Shown: positions 34,814 to 46,959, counted from the stretch's first letter. The stretch is DNA of 64,000 bases from Trichopria drosophilae (GCA_030407085.1 CM059582.1:212433001-212497000); one strand, 5' to 3'. Translations and numbers: made by a program. The notes: generated from the letters alone by a model not told the origin.

Positions 34814-35715
34814 GAAAAGGGTGACAAAATAATCCAAGTAATCACTGGCGATGAGTTGCAAACGGGAGCAGGTGCCGATATGACAGCTGTGATCGACACT
34901 GACAATCGTTATGTGTCGCGGCTCGCGGCACGTTGTTGAATTATAGAGTCACGTGTTGAGGTACATGCGCGCTGAGACTTCCCGCCAAAAATTAGCAAAA
35001 TGTCGTTGAAGTCGGAAAATTTCCAGAGAAGAAAAATGCAGAGAAACTGACCCAAATGTGAGATAATGAATAATCCGATGATGGATAAATGCGGGCCAGC
35101 GAGACTGCACTTCCTTCGTGAAAAATCTCTTCCTCGAAAAATATAAGAGTAGTAAGAAATTTGAGTAAATGATGAGCAGTAATTTGTGCGTGCGACTACT
35201 CACCCAACGGAAACAGAACTTTCCTGTTCATGGAGTAAACGTGTAAGACTGATCCTTTTTCCAAACTTCACCAATAATGCAGAGTTCAAATAGAATTTAA
35301 ATTATCTTTTAATATATTTGAACACGTTTATAATACTATTCGCAAACTAAATTAGGTAATACGTTTATTCCATGAACATGAAATGTGTCGTCGGAGCCCA
35401 ATTTCTTAAAATTTTTATAGTGACTTTTCACTGTGTTAAACAATTGTAGTTCATGTATTCGCATTAAAAGTGGATGAATAACACATTCACTGATATTGAG
35501 TATAAGTCTAACAAATAACTAAAAGTAAAAAAAATGAATTTCTTAAGTAACGTTGGCAGAATTCATAACTGTGATTTTTGTATACTCAGGTGTCTTTGCT
35601 AACTTAGTTACCTGTTTCTATCTACTTATTTTGGTTCATGTATTCACATTAATTGCAAAGGCGTAGAGAACTTATACGATTAATACACTTTTCTCAGATT
35701 AGTATGTATTATTAA

Positions 35716-35970
35716 CCCTTTGAGTTACGGTAGTAACCCACGTTACTACCTCGATTTCATTGAATTTTAATTATTTACGTTCAAGTTAACGTATTTCGAT
35801 CGGTCTTTTTGATATTTTCTGTTACCTTAGTACTTAAAGAACATATCCACATGATTAAAATACATAATTGTTTGTTGTTTACTTTATATAAATAAACAAA
35901 CACAAAAAAATCATGTTTTTTGGAAAGAATTCACTTTTGACGCTATTTTGAAAGATAATAACTCAAAGGG
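35716..35970. mobile_element. piggyBac-type MITE, 255 bp
   Basis: TTAA at 35712-35715 and 35971-35974. Ends CCCTTTGAGTTA and its inverse are perfect. CCC termini with TTAA duplication are the piggyBac signature. Non-coding. Confidence 0.85.
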
Positions 35971-36518
35971 TTAACTTCTTACTATACTAGGCATTGAACA
36001 TTACATAAATAAGTTCATTAGTTGGATTGATGCTATGTTATGTTAGGAACTATATCATAATAATAATTTTACTTGCTTATATTTCATTCATCGCATTGTT
36101 TATGAAAGAGAAATAAATTCTAAATATTCTGGAATGACAATGCTTTATATTGAACTTCGGATGGAAGCAGTCCATTCACAGTATGTAATTTCACGAAAAT
36201 AATTACAAATTTTGTTTTTTTAACATTCTGAAAAAATTGAGGGTGAGAGTTCACATGCCACAGATGATCTGTACAATATTTTGTGGAAAAAATATCCGTT
36301 TTTTGAAATATCAAGGTGGCCTGGATGATATGGAATGCACGATATATAAAAAACGATGTATAATATTACTTTTTTTTTTTTTTTTACCATTATTATTATT
36401 ATTATTATTATTGTGCATATATAACATTTTCCATTTAATAATATTAAATAATAATTTTATAATTATTATAATTTTATTGTTGTGTTTATATAATTATTTC
36501 AATTGTAAGGTGTAGCAG

Positions 36519-36669
36519 TTGGCCAACTGGAAAGAAATGAAATATATCAAATTTTAATTTTCGCTGCATACGCAAATTTTGAAGAAACTAAAGTTGACAG
36601 AATATTTAATAAATATCGACAAAAAATTTCAAATATGGTTATTGACAACGAAATGATGACAAGAAATGA
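36519..36669 (+). CDS. Candidate exon of the CMC accessory gene
   Basis: Between GTGTAGCAG and the donor AATGA/GTAAGT the plus strand encodes GQLERNEIYQILIFAAYANF, then EETKVDRIFNKYRQK. It is in the right orientation and place between the left end and the exons at 41.3 kb, and resembles accessory-protein sequence. The next acceptor (about 36791) runs quickly into a stop, so the following exon is not identified. Confidence 0.45.
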
Positions 36670-37350
36670 GTAAGTTCAGAAATATTAAAAATAGAGGAGA
36701 TCCGACTTTCAAATATATGAGTGTTAAATATTTGCATACAATATAATATGACATTGTCGACAATTATAATAATATTTATTTTTCTATATGTAGACGTATT
36801 AGAGTATGAAAGTCCCGATTGTGAAGCGATTTTCCGATATGGTTACATATTTCCTTCGATTGCTAACAAATAAACCTTACATTGTTTCATTATTGTTGTA
36901 TAGCATTTCATGTACATTAGGGTGGCCTTTAATTTATAGATTATTAAAATTTAATCAGGACCACTTCTAAAACTATTTAGTTTGATGAAAATTTAATTCC
37001 AGAAATTTAAACCGTGTCCCAAGGCCATGTACGTTACGTATTTATATACAGGGTCATCGAAAAGTATCGGACCCCCCTAATATCTTCAGTTAGAATGCAC
37101 TTAGGAGAAAATGTCCAATAGCAAAGTTGTATGGTTTCAAGCGGGGAGTAAGATGATGACCTTGACTTTGACCATGACCATGTCCTTCAAGGTCATTTCA
37201 AGGTCAATCTTATTTTTTTAAATAGAACCCCCTACATTTTATTGCATATTCTTATAGCTTATCTCGAGAGCTTTCCAAAACACTATAATAAAATATTTTT
37301 TTATTAAGTACTTTTTGAGTTATAAAGGTTTGAAGTTAACAATTTGTTAA

Positions 37351-37479
37351 GTGGTGTGCGAGTCCGACCAGTTAAGGCAAGAGTGGTGTGCGAGTCCGAC
37401 CAGTTAAGGCAAGAGTGGTGTGCGAGTCCGACCAGTTAAGGCAAGAGTGGTGTGTGAGTCCGGCCAGTTAAGGCAAATT
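37351..37479. repeat. Four 32-bp repeats in the left mariner arm
   Basis: The unit GTGGTGTGCGAGTCCGACCA plus 12 bp is repeated at 37351, 37383, 37415 and 37447 (the last slightly changed). The same block is inverted at 39156-39283. Repeated blocks in terminal repeats are often transposase binding sites. Confidence 0.9.
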
Positions 37480-38028
37480 TAATTCCAATTGGTTAGCTTG
37501 GGCAAAATATTTATAGTATTCGGGCGAAAAACTGCCCGAACGTAATCGCGAGAAGCTGCTCGAATGCGTGATTTCCGAAGGCCTTAGCGGGAATCTGACC
37601 GAAAGCGTTGGCCAATCTTTATTCTCTCACTCTCGCAGGCACCAATGTACGAGCTCTTGAGCAAACAATACGGATCACTGATTTGAAACTTTGATGCAGT
37701 GCTGTCTTCTTCTTAGCGAGCAGCAGTCACCTCGTGGACGAAAACGAACAGCCTCAAAAATTTTTTCTGTAACAAAAGAAACCATTGCGCTTCAATTGAT
37801 TATCCCAAACATCTTCATTTTGTTTCCAATAGCCCAGAAATTTTTCGTAAATATTATTAATTGATCTATTAGATTTTCAGTTGCTCAACGAGCTTTTTGC
37901 TAGTGCTGGTTAAAATAAACAAATCAATAGTTGGACCAACACTTAATAATTAGTATTTTTCTCTACTTAATTATCTAGATCAATTTCCTATCACTTACCT
38001 GATTAATTCTTCTTCGCTCTAATTAAGA

Positions 38029-39102
38029 ATGGCGGAACTTTCTGAAAGAGATCGAATAACGCTGTTAATGATGCGAGGATGGGGAGATCAACAAAGAGGG
38101 TATAAAACAATAACGCGATTATGTAATGAAAATTTTCGGAATGAAAATAATAGGATCTCCAAAAGTACTGTAATCCGTACTATTCAACGTTTCGAGGCCA
38201 TTGGTAGCGTTAAAAGCCGCCCAAAATCTGGTAGACCTGAAACAGCAACAAATAATGATAAGGCATTAGATGTTTTACAGTCTTTCGTTGAAGATCCCCA
38301 TATTTCCATCAATCGCGTTGCAGAAGAACACGAAATCGGTCATGCATCTGTCAGTAAAATTCTGAAATTGAATAAATGGCATCCATACAAACTCCATTTG
38401 GTCCAAGAGTTGTCCGAAGACGATTTTGATAGACGCATCGAATTTTGTGATCTTATGATGGAGATGATTGTCGACGATCCTCTATTACTTGATAATATTG
38501 TTTTCTCTGATGAGGCAACATTTGAACTGACTGGAAATGTAAATAGACACAATTGTAGATACTGGAGTGACGTTAATCCTCACTGGAAAAGAGACAATCA
38601 TACTCAATATCCACAAAAAGTTAACGTATGGGCTGGTATTCTTAATGGTAGACCAGTTGGCCCTTTCTTCATTGAAGGCAATTTGACAGCACAAGTATAC
38701 CTAGTCATGCTTCGCGAACAAATTGTTCCAGCTATTCGAGACATAGCTGGTGGAAATATGGATGAAATTTATTTCCAACAGGATGGAGCTCCACCTCATT
38801 ATGGTGTCATTGTCCGTCAATATTTGAATGAGGTCTTTCAGGACAGGTGGATAGGGCGAAGGGGTCATATTGAGTGGCCACCTCGGTCTCCGGACTTGAC
38901 CCCATTTGACTTTTTTTTGTGGGGTTACTTGAAAAGTAAAGTTTACCAACTTACCACCAAGCCTCAAGATTTAAGAGGGAGAATAACTCGAGAGATAGAA
39001 CTAATACCGCCAGAAACGTACCGGAATGCGGTTTCGGCTGTTTATAACAGATTGGCAAATTGCCAGGCTGTTGAAGGGCAACAATTTGAACATTTGTTGT
39101 GA
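38029..39102 (+). CDS. Tc1/mariner transposase, DD41D type, intact
   Basis: 357-residue cut-and-paste transposase. An N-terminal paired helix-turn-helix region (residues 1-120, with GRPETAT as the GRPR-like linker) binds the terminal repeats. The catalytic domain shows FSDEATFEL (first Asp), FQQDGAPPHY (second Asp) and SPDLTPFDFFLWGYLKS (third Asp). There are 41 residues between the second Asp and the Asp of PFDFF, which defines DD41D rather than the DD34D of classic mariner. The length is normal and there are no stops or shifts. ATG 38029 is the first Met of the frame and gives the usual N-terminus. Confidence 0.93.
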   Translation: MAELSERDRITLLMMRGWGDQQRGYKTITRLCNENFRNENNRISKSTVIRTIQRFEAIGSVKSRPKSGRPETATNNDKALDVLQSFVEDPHISINRVAEEHEIGHASVSKILKLNKWHPYKLHLVQELSEDDFDRRIEFCDLMMEMIVDDPLLLDNIVFSDEATFELTGNVNRHNCRYWSDVNPHWKRDNHTQYPQKVNVWAGILNGRPVGPFFIEGNLTAQVYLVMLREQIVPAIRDIAGGNMDEIYFQQDGAPPHYGVIVRQYLNEVFQDRWIGRRGHIEWPPRSPDLTPFDFFLWGYLKSKVYQLTTKPQDLRGRITREIELIPPETYRNAVSAVYNRLANCQAVEGQQFEHLL

Positions 39103-39155
39103 ATTGTTTGGTACAATTAAATATTTTGCCCAAGCTAACCAATTGGAATTAAATT

Positions 39156-39283
39156 TGCCTTAACTGGCCGGACTCACACACCACTCTTGCCTTAACTGGT
39201 CGGACTCGCACACCACTCTTGCCTTAACTGGTCGGACTCGCACACCACTCTTGCCTTAACTGGTCGGACTCGCACACCACTTA
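39156..39283. repeat. Inverted partner block of 32-bp repeats, right mariner arm
   Basis: Four copies of the reverse complement of the left-arm unit. The variant copy lies innermost on both sides, so copy order is mirrored. Confidence 0.9.
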
Positions 39284-39828
39284 ACAAATTGTTAACTTCA
39301 AACCTTTATAACTCAAAAAGTACTTAATAAAAAAATATTTTATTATAGTGTTTTGGAAAGCTCTCAAGATAAGCTATAAGAATATGCAATAAACTGTAGG
39401 GGGTTCTATTTAAAAAAATAAGATTGACCTTGAAATGACCTTGAAGGACATGGTCAAGGTCAAAGTCAAATCTTACTCCCCGCTTGAAACCATACAACTT
39501 TGCTTTTGGACATTTTCTCCTAAGTGCATTCTAACTGAAGATATTAGGGGGGTCCGATACTTTTCGATGACCCTGTATAATCCATTTTTTCCCGGGTCCT
39601 AATGTACATCCATACAGTACAGGTTGTGCATGTTAAAAGTTTAATTTGGAATGGAGAAGACAATTGCATCGAACGATTCGAAACAAATGAAGGAATGTAA
39701 TCATTTTTAAAATTTGGAATTCATTAAAATCGTTTGTATCTATCAAATTTTACCTTGAAATATGTATTCGCGTGAAGGTAATTTTTTCTTTACCGATGCA
39801 CGTTACAATTCTATTTCATTATCATTAA

Positions 39829-40119
39829 CCCATTTAGGCCCACGCCTAGCATATTTCAGATAGCACCGAACTATTTATTGGAAATATAAATATATTGAAT
39901 ACTTGCCGGAAATGAAATACACGTGTTTTTTGTTTATAAAAAATAATTGTAACAATTTACAACCTATAACCACTTTTAACGAAATTGTTTATAATAAATT
40001 GTTATAAACGATTATTTTTATAAATAAAAAAACTCGGGTATTAGATTTTTGGCAAAAATCCTATTTACAATAAATAGTTTGGAGCTATCTGCGATATGCT
40101 AGGAATTTGCCTTAATGGG
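39829..40119. mobile_element. piggyBac-type MITE, 291 bp
   Basis: TTAA at 39825-39828 and 40120-40123. Ends CCCATTTAGGC and CCCATTAAGGC (inverted) extend into ~55-bp imperfect arms that share GATAGC and GCTAGGAAT or similar. Non-coding. Confidence 0.85.
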
Positions 40120-40123
40120 TTAA

Positions 40124-41345
40124 ATACCAATACGTTAACAGTGGAATGTTCTCCAAAACGGACTTTTTTACGTATCCTTTTTCGGAAGAGAATCAGTAAA
40201 ATATGGAATTAAACTTTTATATGCGTGATATAATAGTTATTTATGCAACAAGTAAAACTCGCTTCGCTCGTGCACCAAACCACACGAGTCTCCATTTCCC
40301 CTACTTTCGCGCCCATGCTTCATACACAATTTTCTGCAACCCCTCCTGTTAAAAAATTCGACTAAATTGCACGTGATGGGGTGGAACGGTGCGAGAAAGT
40401 TGAATTTCCCCTCCTTTTTAGCACTAGTGCTTAGAAAGTAGCGGTTTAGTCGAGTTTTCGACGGGAGCGGTTGCAGCAAAAATATAATTTTCCATTCCAA
40501 ATATTATCAAATTCATACTGAAATTTTTCATCATCTGGTTGATAGAATACACAGGAAAAGATTTATAGAGCTCCGAGAAAGCATTATTGAATGCTTCCCC
40601 AAAGAGAAAAACTACGAGAAAATATACTACACTCCCAGTGTAAAACACAGCAATGCTAGGGGATGTTTATATATGAGATACATCGATAATAGAAGTAATG
40701 GTATAGAATTGAACATAATTCCGAAGACAACATCCATGTCTGAATCTTTATCAGGTAAAACTTGTATATACATACAATGTGGCATATGACACTGTTAAAA
40801 ATTGAAGGCCAAATCAGGTTATCGAATATGATATCGGGATTGTGTTTCCTAATCGATGAAATCTCCTCATGAAATTACGAAACGGAATTACATATTTACG
40901 AAAGAATTATTGAAATTTCCGAATTGTAAAAAAGGACGTTTCTGAACTTTACGAATCTATGTTTGTAATTTTTCCAAATGTTACAATAATTTTCAGCAAC
41001 CGTAACTGCGTAAAATTTTATTCACAGTTAGCTTCATCAGTTCCACGTACAAATTTCTTACTGTACACGTAATAGAATAAGCTAGACATTAAATTTATTC
41101 ATTGTTAATTTATAATATAATGTTTCATATTTTTTTAAAATACTTTTTCATGTTGCGACAATAAAAAATTCGGACGTGTAATTTGTACAGCATAAGTAAA
41201 TTATTTGTCTCTACATATATTGTCGTTCTATCTGATAACTATATGTGCCAACAACGAATTTCTAACGGATCTGGCTTAGTACACGATGCGTTACTTATTT
41301 AGCTATTAATGTTGAATGTTACAATCACCTATTGTACTTATTCAG
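40124..41345. other. CMC element intron-like sequence
   Basis: It contains a GC-richer patch at 40237-40500 of unknown nature. No coding motif seen. Confidence 0.4.
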
Positions 41346-42512
41346 GGTCAAGTAAGTTGGATTTTGAAGTTGTGAAAAAAATAACAAGCGTCAATGAAGA
41401 GACGATATCTACGTGGACACAACATTTACCTTTGATAAACAAATATATGCAGAAATTAACAATTAACGACATTATTGAGACTCTACCGGTTTTGAAGTCG
41501 CCATCAGGATATATTTTGGTAAAATTAAAATTTCAGTGATTAAACTCCGTTTACAGTGACTCACTCATTTAGATACATTTATACAGCAATTCATTTAAAT
41601 GTAGCGTGTTTTTATGTTAGATGTTGCTTCTTTGCAGCTCATACAGAATTTCCAAATATTTCATGAAACAAGCATAAATCTATTTCTCCAAGAGTGGCCG
41701 AAATTATGTAAAATTATAATTCAGATTGCACAAGAAAAATCGAAAAAAGATAAGGAGATACGCAAAGTAATGCAGAGCTTCACAGAAGACGAACATTCAG
41801 GTTATAGCGATTTATTTTGGCGGTTTTATATTATATACACTTGTCAATACTACTTTGTACACTGTACGTTTGTATTTGTCTCTTCCATAGCGTCCGATAT
41901 TATGGCATTGTTGGTGCTGCCTTTATTGTTTAATGGATCTAAGATCCCGAACAGAAAATTGAAAAAAGCCGAAACTGCGAAATATTTTGTTCAGTATATA
42001 AAGGTGATTAGCTGCCTTTTTAACAAATGATTTCAAATTAACTTTAGCGCCTCGTCCTTCTGCATTACCTATACTAATCGTTCATTATTCCCTTCATCGT
42101 CCTGAAAACCCGCACTTTGCAAGTTGCTTTTTTTGTATTTCTCAATGGTCGTTTTCAGGTGGAAGCTGAAGGAGATATACTGCAGCAATTGCGCCATTCC
42201 CAAGATATTCTATCTCGAAATTCACGTGATTCTCCAATAATTCCGCGTGTGGTCGCGATCGGAACGACACTGCAGTCTTCAAAATCATTTGTCATCCTGA
42301 ATAACAGTGCAATCTATGAGATTCAAGACACTATAAACGCCGTGGACACGTGTTATAAATGTATAAGAGGACTGCAAATATCAGACTTCAGGAGAATCTG
42401 CGGCCACGTCTGGCAATTCTTGGAGGTACACTGTTACCAAATTGAAGGACAGCAGAGTACATATTCCGTTGTGACGGAATTGGGTAGGGAAGTCCTTGCG
42501 CTCAAAAAATAA
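41346..42512 (+). CDS. CMC accessory protein, last four exons
   Basis: Exons 41346-41518, 41638-41800, 41891-42003 and 42159-42512 are joined by GT/AG introns with matching phases. They encode KITSVNEETISTWTQHLPLI; an LFLQEWPKLCKIII stretch; LLVLPLLFNGSKIP followed by KAETAKYFVQYIK; and a C-terminal block with PRVVAIGTTLQSSKSFVIL. The same type of protein, often starting with a SAM domain, accompanies the transposase in insect CMC elements and may play the role TNPA plays in plant CACTA elements (binding subterminal repeats); that role is inference. The start of the gene is not resolved. It ends about 260 bp before the transposase gene, same strand. Confidence 0.7.
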
Positions 42513-42777
42513 TATTACATTATAGGTATAACTGTTTGTTCGAGACGTAAAGTTTAATATCGGCTGGACCGAAGTACGTATTAAATATGTAATAAAAATT
42601 ACTATCAACGCGTTCGCCAATAAAGCCATTTGCCTGTTTATTGTACATTTGCTTGATTGTAGATTGCTCTTTCTTTTTCTATATGCTGTTGTCACTATTA
42701 CTATTATCATTATAATTGTTATTATTATTTTTATTGTTGTTCTTAGTATTATTGTTGTTATATATCATTTGATCAAC

Positions 42778-44916
42778 ATGATTTTGAAAGAAGAGTGCAG
42801 TAGGAAATTCTTGGATTTCACTTTGAAATTATATAACATATCTACGATTCCCCGATCTGCTGTCCAAGATATCTTGAATGAAGTACATCATCTGTTAACT
42901 GATACATTTGTACCGTTTTTGAATGAGCAAGTTCAAAACACTATCAGAAATGTATGCCCTGCAGATATTTGTGGGCTTGTTGATGTGATAATGAAGAGAA
43001 ATAGTCGCCCATTGGAAAACCTCTTGTCGGAAAACTCACGTCTTAAAGCTTACAAAGAAGCTAAATTGTTTGAAGAACCAACAACTTTTGAGATAGGGCA
43101 AGAACTTATTTTCATCATAGTGAATAGGTATGAAATAAGAGTTTCACATACTCCGCGGCGTGCTGTACATGTATCTTTGCAACGATCTTTAAAATCGGTG
43201 CTGGAAACCCCAGGATTATTTGATAAAATTCAAGACAATGTTAAGAAATTAGATCAAGCAGAGGAATATGTATCTAATATCATGCAAGGAGACCTATGGA
43301 AACAAAATTATGCCAACAATCCGAATACTTTTCCTCTCAACTTGTTTACCGATGAGTTTGAAACGGGGAATGCTCTGGGAAGCCACGGAGGACAGCAAAA
43401 ACTGTTAGGTATATACGTATCGCTTCCTTTTTTACCCCCACACTTAGCTCACAGAACGGAATATATTTTACTGATAACGATAATATATGCGAAGCAGGCT
43501 AAATTATTTGGAAACCGAGCAATTTTCCAAAAGGTCATTGAGGAATTAAATTTTTTATCAAAAAATGGGTTGCAATTAAAACTTAATAATAGAAATATAG
43601 TTGTCTATTTTCAATTGACATTGGTGCTTGGTGATAATTTGGGCCTGAACACGACTTGCGGGTTTGTGGAAAGTTTCCAAGCATTTCGATATTGCAGAAT
43701 TTGCAGAGCAACATCGTCGATGTGCAAAACTATGTGTGTCTTGGATCCAGAATTAATGCGTAACGAAGTAAACTATAATCAAGATGTGAAACATTTAAGC
43801 ATAAAATCAGGGGTTAAAGAAGATTGCGTGTTTAACGCTGTTAACAACTTCCATATAACTAAAAACACAGCTTTAGATATTATGCACGATTTTTGTGAAG
43901 GAATTATTCCTTATACATTGGGAAACATTTTGACAGCTTTAATTCAAGAGCAAAAACTTTTCACATTGAAAGAACTGAACGATGAAATAAGGAAATTTAA
44001 TTTCGGTGATTCAGAAACAAACCCACCACGACCGCTAGTCATGGAATATAACAAAACCAAGCGTACTCCTGACCGTTCAAAAAAAATCAAATTCAAACAG
44101 TCCGCAAGTGAGAGCATATGCTTGTGCCGTTATCTTGGTCCCATAATTGGACATAAAGTTCCTGAGGGCAATGAATATTGGAAATTATATCTTACTGTGC
44201 GACAAATATCAGACATCATAACTGCTCCACTGTTTTGTCAAGCTGATTTGTACCAGCTTAGAATTTTAGTCGAAAAGCATAATGCCTCTTATATAAAGCA
44301 TTTCGGTGATTTGAAGCCAAAAATGCATTTTTTTCTACATCTTGTAGAAAATATGAAATCGAACGGGCCCGCTGTTCATTTTTGGAGTATGCCCTTCGAG
44401 CGCAAGAACAAGGACATGAAAAATCTTATTCTTACAAGTAGGTGTCACATAAATGTTCCGTGGACGATCGCATTCCGTAATCAGATTCGCTTTGCCTGCT
44501 TGAAAGAAAATCCGCAAATAGACGAATTGAACGTTGAATTAGGAAGTATACACGATCACGAGGACACGTAAATTAATAATATAGTTCCCCATGTTAAATC
44601 TGCAAATACTTACAAGTACGTCGTAATTAATGGAAAAAAGCACAAACCGGATGGTGTCCTTGTAGTACGGTTTAATGATGAAGGCCCTGTTATGAGGAGG
44701 ATTAAAAAAATATACGCAGTTCACGGACACGTTTATTTTCTTGTATATGAAGTGATCGTATCTCATTTTGTAAAACACCTACATTCATACAAAGTAGATA
44801 TCACAGATAATACGGTAGAATTAGTGCATATAAATAACTTACCGACCATCTGTCCATCGTGTTTATTATTTAAAAGAAATGATGAATATTATGTAACTTG
44901 TAGATATCAATTGTAA
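42778..44916 (+). pseudogene. CMC (TNP2-like) transposase with one in-frame stop
   Basis: Expected to cut the element at its CACTG ends. From ATG 42778 (MILKEECSRKF) the frame runs 597 codons; the in-frame stretch before it is an ATT-rich low-complexity tract. Candidate catalytic parts are NLFTDEFETGNALGSHGG (first Asp), LTLVLGDNLGLNTTCGFVES (second Asp) and LDIMHDFCEGIIPY, which parallel the Asp, Asp and LDVMH-type blocks of CACTA TNP2. A CRICRA segment gives a zinc-binding look. TAA at 44569-44571 ends the frame, but the same frame stays open for 115 more codons to 44916 and encodes a domain (YKYVVINGKKHKPDGVLVV) of a kind I associate with the C-terminus of this family. So the stop is probably a late nonsense change, or a read-through site. 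AATAAA follows at 44933. Confidence 0.82.
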
Positions 44917-46959
44917 TATATATAGTTTTCCAATAAAAATATTTCACTCTTAAAACCTTACTTCCCGAAAAGTCCCTATTGGGAACTGTTCATTACTCAC
45001 TCCTCTGATTCAATTTTTCATAGACACTCTGCATTCAAAGGTAAGAATTTTAAATGTAATAGTTTAGTTGTGAAGTTTCAAATATAAGTTTCATTATCAG
45101 AGACTACGCACGTAAAGTCCTGAATAATAAATGTTGAAGAAGGTACACGTTCAATTAAACAAAAAATCATTTCATTGAAGCTACAAGCACGCTATATCTT
45201 TAAAAATAATTCGATATAAGTTTGTAAAAACGCTTCAAAATATATTAAGAAAGATTGAAACAGTTGTAAATTATAATTGATTTGTAATCGATCTCGTAGA
45301 ATTACGACTTTGAAATGGGTTCATAACGTTGGCAACATTTTTTTTGCAGATCCGAATATATTCTTTCTATGCTTTTTTACATTTAATAACATTTACATTC
45401 AAATGTATTCATTAAATGATGATAATATTGAACCCAAAGATTTTATATTTTATATATTTGCATTGAAATGTATTCGTAATATTGGCAGCACTTTTTATGG
45501 ATTGAAATGTATGCATTACTTCTTGTATTTTCGGATATATTACTTTTAAATTCACAAGCAGTGAAAACGATATAAAATATGTAGTACATTTAGATTAAGA
45601 TTTCTGTAGAATTTTAACAGTTTTTAAGGGGTTTCTAAACCCACCCCGTCGATAACGTCAGTTCCTAATCTAAAATATTCGAATTAAACAGAAAATAAAC
45701 ATATTCAATTGTTTATTAAGAAAGTTAACATATTTTATATATCGCATGCACGAAAAAAGCGTTTTTCTTAAATTAAAAAGAATTCTTTTGAAATCCTTTA
45801 TTGTTCAGTTTTTTGTGCAGAATTCAAAAACAATTCTTTATAATTGCTAAGAGATGTAACGAATGTCCACTATATGGCAATTCGTTAAGAGTTACAAAAG
45901 AGTTCTTTTTTAAGTGTGATTGTAAAAAATGCTTGAAAGAAGGCTTTTTAATACTTTTTAATTTATCATAATATATATAATAATCTTAAATCTGTTTCCT
46001 AACATTATTATTATTCCGAAAAGAATTATTACTGAATTCTCAGAATATAATTCGAGTATTATATTATTGCGGGCATTCGTTAAGGTAAATATCTCATTTA
46101 CTGACAACTTCCAGGTTCCTGACTGAGCTAGTAAATATGCGATACTTGTTGAGGCAATAATTATGTCAGTAATACTCTAAACATCAAAATTATTTACACA
46201 AGTAGAAAGTTAAAAGTGTTGAGAATGAAATTGTTAGTTGAAAATCTGAATTTATCAGCACATTATAAAAAGTAATCAAGTGGCTATGTATTGGTACATG
46301 AAAATGCTCTCTGCCCGGTAACTAACCGACCGGCCAGTTATGACAGAAAAGACTTTTCGAATTTACATTTAATATATTTAATACTTTTAAACTAATATTA
46401 TATTCGATTCTATCATCGATTTTTTCATTTGTTTGCTTTTCCTTCGTTTTCTTGAATCATTGTCAATATAACCTCACACTTTAAATAAAGATTTATTTCC
46501 ATTATTAAAGTAAATTAATTAAATTGCATTGTTGAAATTTAATTGCTTTTATATATTCCTTATTAAAATTTAGCAATCGTTTTACTTCAACGCTCTTTTT
46601 TTTTATAAATTCAAGGCTAAAATGTGTGTCATAAGATCCGTAAAGTACTGTTAATTTAAAGAATATTTATACAATACGATATTAATATTGTGATACTAAG
46701 ATTAAGAAATATTAAGGAAAAAGTAATCAATTTTTTTTGTTTCAGTATGCGTTAAATACTATTGTACACATTTCTGACTTTTTTCTGACGCATTTTACAC
46801 ATACTTCCATAAAAAATATTGTTCGGCACATGTGCAAAAATGTTTTTTATGCGGACGCTAAAAGCACTATTTCCACCTCTTCAATTTATTATAACCTTTT
46901 TGTTAACCATATTTATATTAAGTTATCACATTACTTTATCTTTCTGTGAATAACTGACT
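44917..46959. other. CMC element 3' region, no gene seen
   Basis: AT-rich. It includes a copy of the GGATTGAAATGNATTC-type repeat (near 45500) that also occurs at 55.4-56.4 kb. Confidence 0.4.

Larger units (their letters stand above)
30392..35219 (-). mobile_element. LINE-B, near-full-length non-LTR retrotransposon
   Basis: 4.83 kb, flanked by a 7-bp duplication TTTCCTG (30385-30391 and 35220-35226). It has a 5' untranslated region, ORF1, ORF2 and a 3' end with the ATTGATTGAT tandem motif (as seen on the plus strand). Both ORFs are long. The RT text (GFRRYHSVQTALIKLLDDVR, FADDTQFY) recalls the CR1/L2 group, but the clade call is tentative. Confidence 0.85.
30330..35435. mobile_element. 271-bp TTAA-flanked MITE, split by LINE-B
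   Basis: Outer ends CACAGTGAAAAGT and its inverse, with TTAA at 30326-30329 and 35436-35439. The left arm (30330-30391) continues after the LINE at 35227 (TTCATGGAGTAAACGT), and the right arm runs from about 35362 to 35435. Read without LINE-B and one TTTCCTG, the arms pair over about 85 bp. TTAA duplication suggests a piggyBac or Kolobok relative. Confidence 0.8.
37049..39575 (+). mobile_element. DD41D mariner-like transposon with ~460-bp terminal repeats
   Basis: 2,527 bp, ends CAGGGTCATCGAAAAGTATC and its inverse, flanked by TA. The arms 37049-37513 and 39118-39575 are almost identical. Each contains a block of 32-bp direct repeats. The transposase lies between them, ending 15 bp before the right arm. 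High arm identity and an intact ORF indicate recent insertion into the CMC element. Confidence 0.93.

Noticed and set aside
37351..37479. CRISPR-like array of 32-bp repeats
   Set aside because: Units are directly adjacent with no spacers, and mirrored in the other arm of a mariner element.
45277..45549. 90-codon ORF in the CMC 3' region
   Set aside because: Composition-driven, overlaps a dispersed repeat and has no recognisable domain.
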